Shown one piece after another: positions 1 through 10,663 of a stretch of DNA of 64,000 bases. Numbering within the stretch: position 1 is the first letter of the stretch; each line of letters opens with the position of its first letter. The translations under genes and the position numbers were made by a program. Source of the stretch: Spirosoma telluris (GTDB lineage Bacteria; Bacteroidota; Bacteroidia; Cytophagales; Spirosomataceae); NCBI GenBank assembly GCA_003259005.1, contig QLII01000001.1, forward strand, positions 2,124,501-2,188,500, read 5' to 3'. A model generated the notes under the pieces. It saw only the letters and a list, made by a program, of their open reading frames with translations. It was not told the DNA's origin and did no database searches.

Positions 1-1
1 A

Positions 2-3000
2 CTGAAGGATGTCTTAAAAAAGCTCCAGGATCATTACGCTACCGATATTCTGTTTTTTGACCGCAATGTAGATGGGTTGATGGTGGCTGGTGATGCCGTG
101 AATTTTAATGTCGATGTAGAGACAAACCTCGCTACCATCCTGAAACCACTGGGACTACGCTATAAGAAGGTGAAAAATGGCGGCTATGTGGTCATAGGCA
201 AAGAACCAGCGGGGAAAGTTGTACCAGACAATGCCCGTATACCAGACGTGAACCCTGGCAATACGGACAATAAGCCCGATGACCGGCAGTCATCGGCAGA
301 TGCTGCCACCACTGACGTAGAGGAAGCGAAAGTTGCCGAAATCACCGTTCAGGGAATCGTTCGGGACGATAAGGGAGAGGAGCTGCCTGGGGTTAGTATT
401 GTGATCAAAGGCTCCCAGAAAGGAACCACTACCGATGCCGAGGGGAAGTATAAACTGGATGTGCCCAATGCATCGTCCACACTGATCTTCAGTTTTGTAG
501 GCTATATGCCTCACGAAGTGGTGGTGGGCAATCAAACAACCCTGAACGTAGTGCTGAAAACTGACAACAAGACCCTCGATGAGATTGTCGTGATCGGATA
601 TGGCTCGATTGAAAAGAAAGATCTGACCGGATCGATTTCCTCTGTCGGCAGTAAATCCATCCAGGAGTTGGCCGTTCCCCGGGTCGATCAGGCATTGATG
701 GGCAAAGTAGCCGGGGTGCAGGTCAAACCCGTTTCGGGTGAACCGGGTGCGGCACCTCAAATCAGAATTCGGGGTGTTGGTAGCATTTCGGCAGGTGGTG
801 GTCCTTTATACGTGGTCGATGGGTTTCCTATTTCCAGCATCCAAACCCTCAACCCCAACGATGTAGAAACCATCGACGTATTGAAAGATGCCTCAGCCAC
901 TGCCATTTACGGGTCGCGTGGATCAAACGGGGTCGTCATTATCAATACCAAACGGGGAAGTCGGGCAAAGCCGTCATCAACCTCAATTACCAGCTGGGCT
1001 TCCAGAAAATAGCCAAACGACCTGTTTATCAGACTGGTCTGGAAGAAGCCCAACACTATCTGGATGGGGTTCGTAACCGTAATATTGATGAAGGCAACGA
1101 CGTATCGGGAAATCCAACCACCTGGAAAGCACCCGTTCCTCAAACTATTGTTGATGTGCTGTCGGGGAAAATAACCACCAATGAAGACCCCTGGATGCTA
1201 TCCTGCGCACCGCGCCCCAACACCAATACCAGTTAAGTGCAACCGGCGGCAGTGAGAACGTTCGCTATGCCCTGAGTGGAGAGTTCCTCAATCAGGATGG
1301 CATCATCCTGAACAGTAATTTCAAACGCTACTCGTTCCGGGCCAATATCGACGCCCGGCTATCGCCCAAACTCACCCTAAAAGTCAATTTCAATCCTTCC
1401 TATACCGACAAAACCAACGTGGGTGGCGCGGGAGCCGAAGACTTAACGACCTACAGCGATATCACCAATAATCCGCTATACAACGCCATCGTTATTCCAA
1501 CCTACCAGTCGCTGCTCAATCCAGATGGTAGCTATTATCCCTTTGGCAACGGGCTCGATGCGGTCGTAACCAGCAAAAACCCACTGGCTTTGGCCAAAGA
1601 GGTCAAAGGAAAACAGAAAGGCTTTGGGTTCCTGGGCAATACCTTCCTCGAATATTCCATCCTGAATAATCTGAAGGTAAATGTGATGCTGGGCATCAAC
1701 CTGATGAACATTAAAGGCAGCTATTTTAAACCACAAATGGCGGCCTTTTTGAATGAACTGGCCTCGGGTACCGATAACGCGTCCATGCGCTTAAACTGGA
1801 TTACCGAAACGACCCTGAATTATACCAAAAGTCTGGGCAAACATAATTTCACGGGTTTGCTGGGCTACACTACCCAACGCGAAACGTTTGAGTCCAATTC
1901 GTTAACCAGTAATAAATATCCCAATAACCTGGTTCCCACCCTGAGTGCGGTCAGTGGTATTTTAACGGGTGGCACCTCCAACGTGGCAGAGTGGTCGCTG
2001 GTTTCCTATTTAGGTCGGATCAACTACAACTATAACAGCAAGTATTATGCTACCGCATCCGTCCGGACGGATGGCTCATCCCGCTTTGGGTCAGATAACA
2101 AGTACGGTTTGTTCCCCTCGTTGGCTTTAGCCTGGCGCATTTCGGACGAAAACTTCATGAAAGATATTCGCCAAATCAATGAGTTGAAACTCAGAGCCAG
2201 CTATGGTAAAACGGGGAATAATAACATTGGCAACTACGACCAGCTGGCCACCATTAACTACGAGAAATATGTGTTGGGCAATACTGGCATTGGCGGTTAT
2301 TCGGCCGGAAGGCTGGGAAATCCAGCGTTGACCTGGGAAAAACAGGAGCAGATTAATATCGGTATGGATGTGAGCTTTTTAAATAATCGCATCGCGCTCA
2401 CCATCGACCACTTCCGCTCCCGCAACACCGATTTGCTCCTGAATGTAAACGTACCCGATATCACGGGCTTTAATACAGCCTTAAAAAACATCGGTGAAGT
2501 CAAAAATAACGGCTGGGAGTTTGCGATAAACACGGTCAATGTCGAAGGGAAATTTCGCTGGCAGACCAGCCTGAATTTCTCCACCTACAAGAATCAGGTG
2601 ACCAAGTTAGGCCCTTCGGGTGATCCCATTATTTCCGGTGGCAATATTACCATGATCGGTCAGCCAGTGGGCATGTTTTATGGCTGGCTCACCAACGGCA
2701 TCTTTGCCACCAAAGCTGATCTGGACAAAGGCCCCCTCTGGAACCCAGGCGGTCGGGATGCCTCGCGCGTTGGCGATGTACGCTTTGTGGATGTGAGCGG
2801 CCCCAAGGGCGTGCCCGATGGCATCATCAACAGTTTCGACCGAACGGTTATGGGCTCGCCTTACCCAGACTTCTACTATGGCATGACCAATAACTTTTCC
2901 TACAAAAGCTTCACATTAAGTGTCAGCCTGCAAGGGGTTCAGGGCAATAGTGTGCTGGCTTTATCACGGGAACAATCGGCCAACGACAGAGCCCGGTTCC

Positions 3001-3371
3001 GGCAGTATGCCATTATGAACAATTACTGGAAATCGGAATCTGATCCCGGTAATGGCTACTCGGTACGGCCCAACGACGTACCGACGGGTAATTTTAGAGG
3101 AACCTATAGCCAGCGCTGGCTGGATGACGGTTCCTACCTCCGAATCAATAACATCGCCTTTGGGTATTCGCTGCCTGACAATATAGCGAAGAAGCTTACG
3201 TTCAGTGCTATTCGTTTGTCGTTCACGGCCAACAACCCCTTTCTGTTTACGAAATACATTGGCTTTAACCCGGATGTCAGCCTGAGCACCAGTCCACTCA
3301 CACCTGGCAACGAACGCTATGACTATCCCACCGCGAAGAGTATAATTTTTGGCATCAATCTGGGTTTCTAA
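2..3371 (+). CDS. SusC/RagA-type TonB-dependent outer-membrane receptor with STN domain (5' partial, two frameshifts)
   Basis: This outer-membrane active transporter pairs with the SusD protein downstream. The frame is open at the left edge, so the start and signal peptide lie outside the window. In order it shows an STN domain (about residues 1-65 of the visible part), a carboxypeptidase-regulatory-like domain (about 110-190, with PGVSIVIKG), a TonB plug (VIGYGS, VDGFPI, IYGSRGSNGV) and a long barrel ending in ...GINLGF. An STN domain on SusC is typical of receptors that signal through a FecR/ECF-sigma pair, which would lie upstream. The frame breaks at the G run 954-957 and the C run 1188-1191; one base added at each restores 1123 visible residues. 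The substrate cannot be read from sequence. Confidence 0.93.
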
Positions 3372-3391
3372 CCAGCTAAAATTTTCATAGA

Positions 3392-4834
3392 ATGAAAAAG
3401 ATCCTAACCTTATTAGCTGTATTCTCGCTACTGCTAACTGCCTGTAATAAACAGTTTATTGAAATACTCCCCGTCGATACGGTAACGGTCGATGTATTGT
3501 ATAAAACAGATAAAGACTATCAGGATGCCACCATTGGTGTCTACAGTATTTTTCAGGACCAGTATCAGAACATGTATTATTTCGGTGATATCCGCGGAGA
3601 TGATGTGTGGGACGAACTGGTGAAAGGTACGGCGGGTGCCGTAGATAATTTTACCCTGGCCAATGACGATGCGCTGCTGAGAGATACCTGGCGAAATTAT
3701 TACAAAGCCATCACCCGGGCGAATGCCTTGCTGGAGAAAATCGCCACCGCCGATGCGGCTGTCGTTACCAATAAAAATCGGCATACGGGGGAAGCAGAAT
3801 TTCTGCGTGCCCTGGCCTACTTTGATCTGGTCCGCATTTTTGGCGACGTTCCCCTGGTGACCAAAACCCTGAGCATCGATGAGTCTTATAAAACCCCACG
3901 CGAAAAAGTAGACAAAATTTATGACGAAGTTATCATAAAAGACCTGCTTGATGCAGAAGCCAAACTCCCCGCCAGTTATAGCGGTGCCGATGTCGGTCGG
4001 GCCACGAAAGGGGCGGCCAAGGCACTGCTGGGTAAAGTGTACCTGACCCGGAAAGATTTTGCGAAGGCCGAAGCGAAATTACAGGAAGTAACCACTCTAG
4101 GCTACGCACTCCTACCCAACTGGGCCGATTTGTGGGATTACACTAAAAACGAACACCACAGCGAATACATATTCGATATTGAGTACGAGCAGGGGTTAGG
4201 CGGTGAAGGCAGCATTTACACCAACCGCTTTACGCCAAAGGTGACGTCGATGATTGCCTTTTATGGCATTACGGGCTCGGTCGATGACCAGAATACACCC
4301 CATCAGGTGCTGTTTGATTTGTTTGACGCTAAGGATAAACGCAAAGACATTACGGCCTCCAAAGGATACACGGACGCTACCGGCAAGTTTATTCCCATTC
4401 TGATTTCGTCCAACAACATGTCGGCCTATACCCGAAAGTATATTGTTAAAATTACAACTGCCAATGACAGTCCGGCCAACTGGAAGGTGATCCGGTATGC
4501 CGATGTGCTGCTGATGTATGCCGAGGCTTTAAATGAAAATGGTAAAACTGCAACGGCTTTGCCTTATCTGAATCAAATACGTACACGAGCTGGGGTTGAT
4601 CCCTACACAACATTAAGTCAGACCGATATGCGGGACAAAATTGCACTGGAACGGCGGATGGAGCTAGCCTTTGAAGGGCACCGGTGGTTTGATTTAGTCC
4701 GCACGGGCCAGGCGTATACAGTCATGCAGAAATACGGTATGAGACCCTATAATACGCTCTTTCCAATACCCTTTGCTCAGATTCAGTTAATTAACAATCC
4801 GGCCATATTTCCCCAAAATCCTGGCTATAATTAA
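3392..4834 (+). CDS. SusD/RagB-family nutrient-binding outer-membrane lipoprotein
   Basis: Surface lipoprotein that caps the SusC barrel and binds substrate. It has a lipobox near residue 18 (LLTAC), the TPR-like SusD helices, and the usual C-terminal ERRMELAFEGHRWFDLVR motif followed by the NPGYN ending. The length of 480 residues is normal and the frame is intact. It starts 20 bp after susC stops, so the two are co-transcribed. The pair's substrate is unknown; the dehydrogenases and carboxylate permease downstream hint at something other than a plain polysaccharide, but that is inference. Confidence 0.95.
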   Translation: MKKILTLLAVFSLLLTACNKQFIEILPVDTVTVDVLYKTDKDYQDATIGVYSIFQDQYQNMYYFGDIRGDDVWDELVKGTAGAVDNFTLANDDALLRDTWRNYYKAITRANALLEKIATADAAVVTNKNRHTGEAEFLRALAYFDLVRIFGDVPLVTKTLSIDESYKTPREKVDKIYDEVIIKDLLDAEAKLPASYSGADVGRATKGAAKALLGKVYLTRKDFAKAEAKLQEVTTLGYALLPNWADLWDYTKNEHHSEYIFDIEYEQGLGGEGSIYTNRFTPKVTSMIAFYGITGSVDDQNTPHQVLFDLFDAKDKRKDITASKGYTDATGKFIPILISSNNMSAYTRKYIVKITTANDSPANWKVIRYADVLLMYAEALNENGKTATALPYLNQIRTRAGVDPYTTLSQTDMRDKIALERRMELAFEGHRWFDLVRTGQAYTVMQKYGMRPYNTLFPIPFAQIQLINNPAIFPQNPGYN

Positions 4835-4879
4835 GTTATTCATCCTAGATCATCTAATTAACCTTCAAGCACGAATCCC

Positions 4880-6044
4880 ATGAAGACGAAAAAAAGTATC
4901 TTTCTTTTCTTACTCGGTGGCCTGTTCTTCCTGTCAACTACGGCCTGGGTATCCTCCCCCAAGACCGATCTGGCGATAAACTTTGCCAAACCCGCTCCGA
5001 AGGTGCAACGCTTATTATACGTGGCAACTCCCGGCATCCGCAACTATCTGGGCTATGGCGGTCATGGCATTCAAGTCTTCGATATGGATAATAATCACAA
5101 GTTTGTGAAGTTTATCAAAAACCCAGGGGCATGATGAAAAAAGGCATCCCATCGAATGTGAAAGGGGTTGATGTCAGTTTGGCCTATAACTGCATTTATA
5201 TCAGTACCCTGGAAGCCATTCAGTGCATTGATCTAATCACAGAGAAACTTTTGTGGGAAAAGCAATATGAGGGCGGAGTTGATCGGATTTCGATCTCGCC
5301 CGATGGAAAAATTATTTATGCCCCTTCCCTCGAAAAAGAATTCTGGAACGTGCTGGATGCCAAAACAGGCGATGTGATCAAGAAAATCGTCACGAATTCG
5401 GGGCCCACAACACCATTTACGGGCCCGATGGCAATTTCGTTTACCTGGCGGGTCTTAAATCGACCATGCTCAATGTAGCCGACACCAAAACCCACACGGT
5501 CACCAAGCAGGTTGGTCCTTTCGGAGCAGATATCCGTCCCTTTACCATCAACGGTTCGCAGACGCTCGTTTATGTGAATGTGAATGGCTTACTGGGTTTC
5601 GAAGTGGGGGATTTAGTGACGGGAAAATTCCTGCATCGGGTAGTAGTCGAAGGCTGGAATATGGGCGAAGTGAAACGGCATAGCTGCCCAAGCCACGGCA
5701 TTGGCCTGACGCCGGATGAAAAAGAACTCTGGCTGTGCGATGGTGCCAACTACCGGTTGCATGTATTTGACAACACGGTGATGCCGCCGGTTCAGAAAAC
5801 TACGATCGCCTTAAAAGATATGCCCGGCTGGATCACCTTTAGCCTGGATGGCAAATACGCCTATCCTGCAACGGGTGATGTGATTGATGTGAAGACGCGT
5901 AAAATCGTTGCCTCCCTGGAAGATCAGGATCATAACGATGTTCAAAGCGAGAAAATGGTGGAAATCCATTTCAGTGGTGGCAAGCCTGTAGCCGCAGGGG
6001 ATCAGTTTGGTCTTGGTCAGGTCCGGAAAGTGGCGAAGAATTAG
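4880..6044 (+). CDS. YncE-like beta-propeller protein, exported (two frameshifts)
   Basis: Predicted exported seven-bladed propeller (388 residues after repair). Residues 1-22 form a signal peptide (ending near TTAWVSS). Repeats such as ISPDGKIIYAPS, LTPDEKELWLCDG and FSLDGKYAYPATG have the YVTN/YncE blade pattern. The frame breaks at the G runs 5126-5129 and 5400-5403; one G at each restores a single reading frame. It follows susD by 45 bp in the same direction, so it probably belongs to the same unit. Such propellers bind ligands or partner proteins; no catalytic residues are identifiable and the ligand is unknown. Confidence 0.82.
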
Positions 6045-6133
6045 GTTGATATTCGCCCACGTTGAGATTGTTTAGGATATGCACAAAAAATGCCCATAAC
6101 TTGTCTTCCTTTACCTTTAATCCTAAGCAGATT

Positions 6134-6745
6134 ATGAAAAAAACACACGTAAAACTCTTTCTGGCAGTTACGCTACTAGCCATTCTGGTCGTGCAGTTAC
6201 CAGGCCAGGCCCAGTCAACTTCCGAAAAAACAGCGAAATGGTATGCTAGCCAAACCTGGCTAAATGGCTTACAGGCTAAACCGTCCGAAACCATTAACCA
6301 GCAGGAGTTTGCGAAACAATACCAGGCGAATAAAGCGGGCTGGGATAAAGCGTTTGCCTTTTTGCGGGATACCGATTTTACGAAGCTCCGGGTTGGCAAA
6401 TACCCCATCGACGATGAGAATGTGTATGCTACAATCAGCGAAGGCCCGCCAAGAGAAATTTCGAATGCCAAATGGGAAGCTCACCATACCTACAGTGACA
6501 TTCATTTTGTCGTGAAGGGAAAGGAGAAAATTGGCATCATGCCTGTCGCAAACGCCAAGGTTAATGAAGACTACAATTCGACCAAAGACATAAGTTTTTA
6601 CACAATTGACAACGGGAATTTTTTCGTAGCTGAGCCCGGAATGTTCTTCATCGCTACACCCACAGAAGCACACAATCCTGGCAATCGGGTGGAGGGGTAT
6701 GATGGCGTAAAAAAAGTAGTCGTCAAAGTCAAAGCTGCACAATAG
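6134..6745 (+). CDS. YhcH/YjgK/YiaL-family protein (NanQ/EbgC-like cupin), exported
   Basis: Small cupin-fold protein (203 residues) of the DUF386 family, whose characterised members include NanQ, a sialic acid anomerase. Family marks are VGKYPIDDENVYATISE, WEAHHTYSDIHFVV and the metal-site region MFFIATPTEAHNPG. Unlike most members it has a clear signal peptide (residues 1-27, ending GQAQ). I start it at the ATG at 6134, because the in-frame upstream codons do not resemble a leader. It lies 89 bp after the propeller gene. A role in equilibrating or binding a sugar acid for the cluster is plausible but unproven. Confidence 0.85.
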   Translation: MKKTHVKLFLAVTLLAILVVQLPGQAQSTSEKTAKWYASQTWLNGLQAKPSETINQQEFAKQYQANKAGWDKAFAFLRDTDFTKLRVGKYPIDDENVYATISEGPPREISNAKWEAHHTYSDIHFVVKGKEKIGIMPVANAKVNEDYNSTKDISFYTIDNGNFFVAEPGMFFIATPTEAHNPGNRVEGYDGVKKVVVKVKAAQ

Positions 6746-6747
6746 AT

Positions 6748-6831
6748 TAATCAAACACAGAGCTACAGAGAACACGGAGATTGTTAAGGTTTTAGTTTTT
6801 GTGTTCTCTATGGCTCTGTGTTCAATAAAAT
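6748..6831. repeat. Imperfect palindrome between yhcH-like and dehydrogenase genes
   Basis: Two arms built on AACACAGAGCTACAGAGAAC and its complement flank a central A/T-rich segment. They could fold into a hairpin in the transcript of this gap. It is one of several intergenic palindromes of this style in the window. Confidence 0.6.
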
Positions 6832-6840
6832 TAGCCCACA

Positions 6841-7781
6841 ATGGAGTTAGTATTTCTGGACGTCAAAACAATGGGAGACATCCCGAATCTAACGTTGATA
6901 GAGAAGTACGGCAACGTAACCTATTATCAGACCACCCGGCCTGAGCAGACGTTGGAGCGAATTCAGGACGCCGATATTGTGATTACCAATAAGGTTGTTC
7001 TCGACAAATCCATCATTGAACAAGCCCCTAAACTGAAATTTATCTGCATCTCAGCTACCGGCACCAACAACGTCGATAAAGTAGCTGCCGAAAAGCGAGG
7101 AATTCCGGTGAAGAACGCGATGGATTATTCCACGCAAAGCGTCACGCAGGGTACGTTCGCCATTCTACTTCACCTATTGGTTCATATTCCTTATTTCGAT
7201 CAATATGTGAAGGGAGGTGAGTATTCGAAGACCGATATATTCACCCATTTTGGCAAAGGATTCTGGGAGTTGAGTGGAAAACGATTTGGCATTATTGGCC
7301 TCGGAAATATTGGCCGTCAGGTCGCAAAAATTGCCGATGCGTTTGGTTGTGAAGTTGTGTATTATTCGACTTCTGGTCAAAATACGGAGCAACCCTACCT
7401 GCGCCTGGAATTAGACGAGTTTTTACGCACCTCCGATATTATTTCTATCCACGCCCCTTTAAATGAGAAAACGGCCAATTTCATCAATTATGACCGGCTA
7501 AAACAAATGAAAAAATCGGCGATTCTGATCAATGTTGGCCGGGAGGTATTGTCAACGAAGCCGATTTAGCGAAAGCACTGGATGACGAGTTGATTGCCGG
7601 AGCGGGGATCGACGTGTTCACCCAGGAGCCCATTCATCCACAAAATCCGCTGTTGCATATAAAGAACAACGATCGCCTGGCTTTGACTCCGCATGTTACC
7701 TGGGCTAGTCTAGAAGCACGGGCATTGCTCATGGAGAAAGTTGGGCAGAATATTGACGAGTTTTTACAGGAACGAAGCTAA
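6841..7781 (+). CDS. D-isomer-specific 2-hydroxyacid dehydrogenase (glyoxylate/hydroxypyruvate reductase type; one frameshift)
   Basis: NAD(P)-dependent reductase or oxidase of 2-keto/2-hydroxy acids, 313 residues after repair. It shows the NAD-binding motif GLGNIGRQVA (about residues 154-163), SIHAPLNEKT, the NVGRGG segment with catalytic Arg, and the TPHVTWAS segment with catalytic His. The frame breaks at the G run 7541-7543, exactly inside the conserved NVGRGGIVNEADL block; one G restores it. It stands between the YhcH-like gene and a zinc alcohol dehydrogenase. Glyoxylate/glycolate interconversion would fit the malate synthase downstream, but other hydroxyacids are possible. Confidence 0.88.
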
Positions 7782-7807
7782 GTAGATGGCCAACTTTGAT
7801 TCTTATT

Positions 7808-7925
7808 GATTCGGTGGATTCTTATTAATTCTGTGGATTCTATTGACTTGATAATCAGCCCAAATAATCAACAGAATCCATAAGAATCAATAGAATCAAT
7901 AGAATCAATAAGAATCCACAGAATA
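7808..7925. repeat. Word-repeat palindrome (GATTCTTATTGATTC family)
   Basis: The left half has about three copies of a unit like TGTGGATTCTTATTGATTC and the right half carries its complement (AATCAATAGAATCAATAGAA). The gap could fold into a long imperfect hairpin. Related words recur at 10553-10632 and 28226-28314. Confidence 0.75.
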
Positions 7926-7935
7926 CAACAACAGC

Positions 7936-9063
7936 ATGAAAATTAAAGCAGCCGTATTACATGAAATGGGCCTTGGTCGCCCCTATACGACCAGCCAACC
8001 ACTGACGATTGAAGAGGTCGAATTACAATCACCCCATCATGGTGAAGTTCTCATAAAGATTAAAGCCGCTGGACTTTGTCATTCTGATTTATCCGTCATT
8101 GATGGCAATCGGCCCCGCCAGATGCCGATGGTGCTGGGACACGAAGCCGCTGGCGAAGTGGTTGAATTAGGCCCGGATGTACACGACCTTGCCGTTGGCG
8201 ATCATGTGGTGTTCTCCTTCCTGCCCATCTGTAACCACTGCATGCCGTGCATGACCGGACGCCCGGCGCTCTGCGAAAATGGGCTTGCCGCCAATAACAA
8301 AGGCGAATTATTAGGTGGAGGTATGCGCTTACAGGATCAGCATCAGCAACCGGTTCATCACCACATGGGCGTGTCTGGTTTTGCCGAATATACCGTTGTC
8401 TCCCGAAAATCGGTTGTTCGAATTGATCCGACCCTTCCGTTCGATATTGCCGCTTTGTTTGGTTGCGCCATCATGACCGGCGTGGGTGCCGTGATCAATA
8501 CAGCTAAATTGATGCTGGGGCAAACGGTGTTAATTACCGGTTTGGGCGGTGTTGGCTTTGCCGCCTTACTGGGTGCAATAGCCGGTGGGGCCAGCAAAAT
8601 AATCGTTGCCGATGTCAACAAAGACAAACTTGACAAAGCCCTTGAACTGGGTGCACACGTTGCCATCGACTCCTCACAGGCTGATGCCGTAACGCAGGTG
8701 AAAGACCTGACCAACGGGGGCGTTGATATAGGGTTTGAATTTGCCGGTGTTGTTCAGGCCTTAGAGTTTACCTACAATGCCACGGGCAGGGGTGGTAAAA
8801 CCGTTACGGCTGGGCTGCCCCACCCCAGCAAGATGATGCAGCTTTCACCCACGAAACTGGTGGCTGATGAACGTACCTTACAAGGCTCATACATTGGCAG
8901 TTGTGTGCCGGTTCGGGATATACCAGCTTACATTGCGCTCTATCAATCGGGGCGACTTCCTGTCGATAAACTGATGACCCATAAGCTACGCTTAGATGAG
9001 GTGAATGAGGGATTCGAACGATTGGCCAAAGGCGAAGCCATTCGCCAGATAATTACTTTCTAG
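7936..9063 (+). CDS. Zinc-dependent alcohol dehydrogenase (MDR family)
   Basis: Medium-chain NAD-dependent alcohol dehydrogenase, 375 residues, intact. Catalytic zinc ligands lie in GLCHSD (about residue 49) and GHEAAGEVV (about 71). The four-cysteine structural zinc lobe is CNHCMPCMTGRPALC. The Rossmann motif is GLGGVGFAALLG. The overall pattern is that of class III/NDMA-type alcohol dehydrogenases. It is followed after 2 bp by an aldehyde dehydrogenase, so the two likely act in series, alcohol to aldehyde to acid. The histidine-rich loop QHQQPVHHHMG (about residues 135-145) is unusual. Confidence 0.93.
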   Translation: MKIKAAVLHEMGLGRPYTTSQPLTIEEVELQSPHHGEVLIKIKAAGLCHSDLSVIDGNRPRQMPMVLGHEAAGEVVELGPDVHDLAVGDHVVFSFLPICNHCMPCMTGRPALCENGLAANNKGELLGGGMRLQDQHQQPVHHHMGVSGFAEYTVVSRKSVVRIDPTLPFDIAALFGCAIMTGVGAVINTAKLMLGQTVLITGLGGVGFAALLGAIAGGASKIIVADVNKDKLDKALELGAHVAIDSSQADAVTQVKDLTNGGVDIGFEFAGVVQALEFTYNATGRGGKTVTAGLPHPSKMMQLSPTKLVADERTLQGSYIGSCVPVRDIPAYIALYQSGRLPVDKLMTHKLRLDEVNEGFERLAKGEAIRQIITF

Positions 9064-9065
9064 AA

Positions 9066-10538
9066 ATGAATACAACTCCAACAACACCCGACCAGTTGGC
9101 CGCTAATTCACTAATCAGAATCCAATCCTACGTGAACGGTGAGTGGGTCAATGCCATCAGCGGAGAAACATTCGACGTGATCGATCCCGCAACGGGCGAT
9201 GTAATAGCCTCCGTTCCCGACATGGGCAGGCCGATGTGCGTGCCGCCATTGATGTGGCCAATGCGGCCTGGCCAGCCTATCGGGATTTGACCGCCAAAGA
9301 GCGCTCGAACCTGCTTCGGAAATGGTTTACGCTGATTCTGGAACACAAAGACGAACTGGCCCGGCTGATGACCATAGAGTGCGGGAAAGTCCTATCGGAA
9401 AGCCTAGGCGAAGTCGATTATGGCGCTTCGTTTATCGAATGGTTTGCCGAAGAAGCAAAACGTACCTACGGCGATGTGATTCCCGCAAATACAAAAGACA
9501 AGCGACTGGTGGTCATCAAACAGTCGATAGGTGTAGTGGCGGCCATTACGCCCTGGAATTTTCCGCTGGCCATGATTACCCGTAAAGTCGGGCCTGCCCT
9601 GGCTGCGGGTAGCCCGGTGATTGTAAAACCACCTTCCGAAACACCCCTTACAGCGCTGGCTATCTCCTACCTAGCCGAAAAAGCCGGTTTCCCCAAAGGG
9701 GTTTACAACACCGTCACGACCTCAAAAAACGCGGAAGTAGGGCTAGAATTATGCGAAAACAACAAAGTTCGTAAGCTGTCCTTCACGGGCTCAACGGCCA
9801 TTGGTAAGCTTCTCATGAGCCAGTGTGCGTCTAACCTGAAGAAAATATCGCTGGAACTAGGCGGCAACGCACCCTTCATCGTCTTTGAGGATGCTGATAT
9901 CGATGCCGCTGTAAAAGGGGCGATGGCATCGAAGTTTCGGAACAATGGGCAGACCTGCGTATGCGTCAACCGGCTGTATGTGCATGACAGAATTTACGAT
10001 GAATTTGTCGACAAACTTTCTGCTGCTGTTTCGGCGCTTCGGGTTGGAAATGGGCTGGAAAGCGGTTCTCAAATGGGGCCGTTGATCAATGAAAAGGGCT
10101 GAATAAAGTGAAACATCATCTCGACGATGCCCTATCGAAAGGCGCTAAGATTAAGGTTGGTGGCCAGCCGATGGAGGGATTATTTTTTCAGCCAACCGTC
10201 CTGACCGACATAACCCGGATATGATTATTGCCCGTGAGGAAGTCTTTGGCCCGGTAGCGCCCATTGCCCGATTTACCGACGAAAAGGAGGTGATCCGGTT
10301 GGCTAATGATACGCCCTATGGTCTCGCATCGTATTTCTACAGCAAAGATATTTCACGCTGCTGGCGGGTAGCCGAAGCCCTGGATTATGGTATGGTCGGC
10401 ATTAACGAAGGTATGATTTCGACCGAAGTAGCGCCTTTTGGCGGGGTCAAAGAGTCAGGCGTAGGGCGCGAAGGGTCAAAATATGGAATGGATTACTTCA
10501 TGGAAATCAAGTACCTGTGCTTTGGCGGCATTAGCTGA
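9066..10538 (+). CDS. NAD(P)-dependent aldehyde dehydrogenase, succinate-semialdehyde dehydrogenase (GabD) type (three frameshifts)
   Basis: Oxidises an aldehyde to a carboxylate; 491 residues after repair, the usual family length. Visible motifs are ITPWNFPLAMITRK, FTGSTAIGK, the general-base segment LELGGNAPFIVF and the catalytic segment NNGQTCVCVNR, with GVKESGVGREGSKYG near the C-terminus as in GabD. The frame breaks at the G run 9224-9226, the G run 10096-10098 and the C run 10214-10216. Its start is 2 bp after the alcohol dehydrogenase stop, so translation is probably coupled. The substrate could be succinate semialdehyde, glycolaldehyde or another short aldehyde; sequence does not decide. 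Confidence 0.92.
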
Positions 10539-10552
10539 CAAGTAGGTAAACT

Positions 10553-10632
10553 CAGATTCTATTGATTGTGTAGATTCTATAGAGTCCAGGCGTTCCGGGT
10601 AGAGTATAAGAGAATCAAAAGAAGCCACAGAA
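10553..10632. repeat. Word-repeat palindrome (GATTCTATTGATT family)
   Basis: The left side carries GATTCTATTGATTGTGTAGA and the right side carries complementary words (GAGAATCAAAAG, CCACAGAATC). The words match the family at 7808-7925. Confidence 0.6.
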
Positions 10633-10634
10633 TC

Positions 10635-10642
10635 TAATTTTG
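10635..10642 (+). promoter_or_regulatory. Possible Bacteroidota -7 element upstream of the MFS gene
   Basis: TAATTTTG matches the TAnnTTTG consensus and lies 21 bp before the MFS start. No clear -33 TTG element is visible. Confidence 0.4.
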
Positions 10643-10663
10643 CCCTTAACCGAACCAACCAAC

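Noticed and set aside
7808..7925. CRISPR array
   Set aside because: Units are short, overlap without unique spacers, and are arranged as an inverted palindrome; no cas genes are present.
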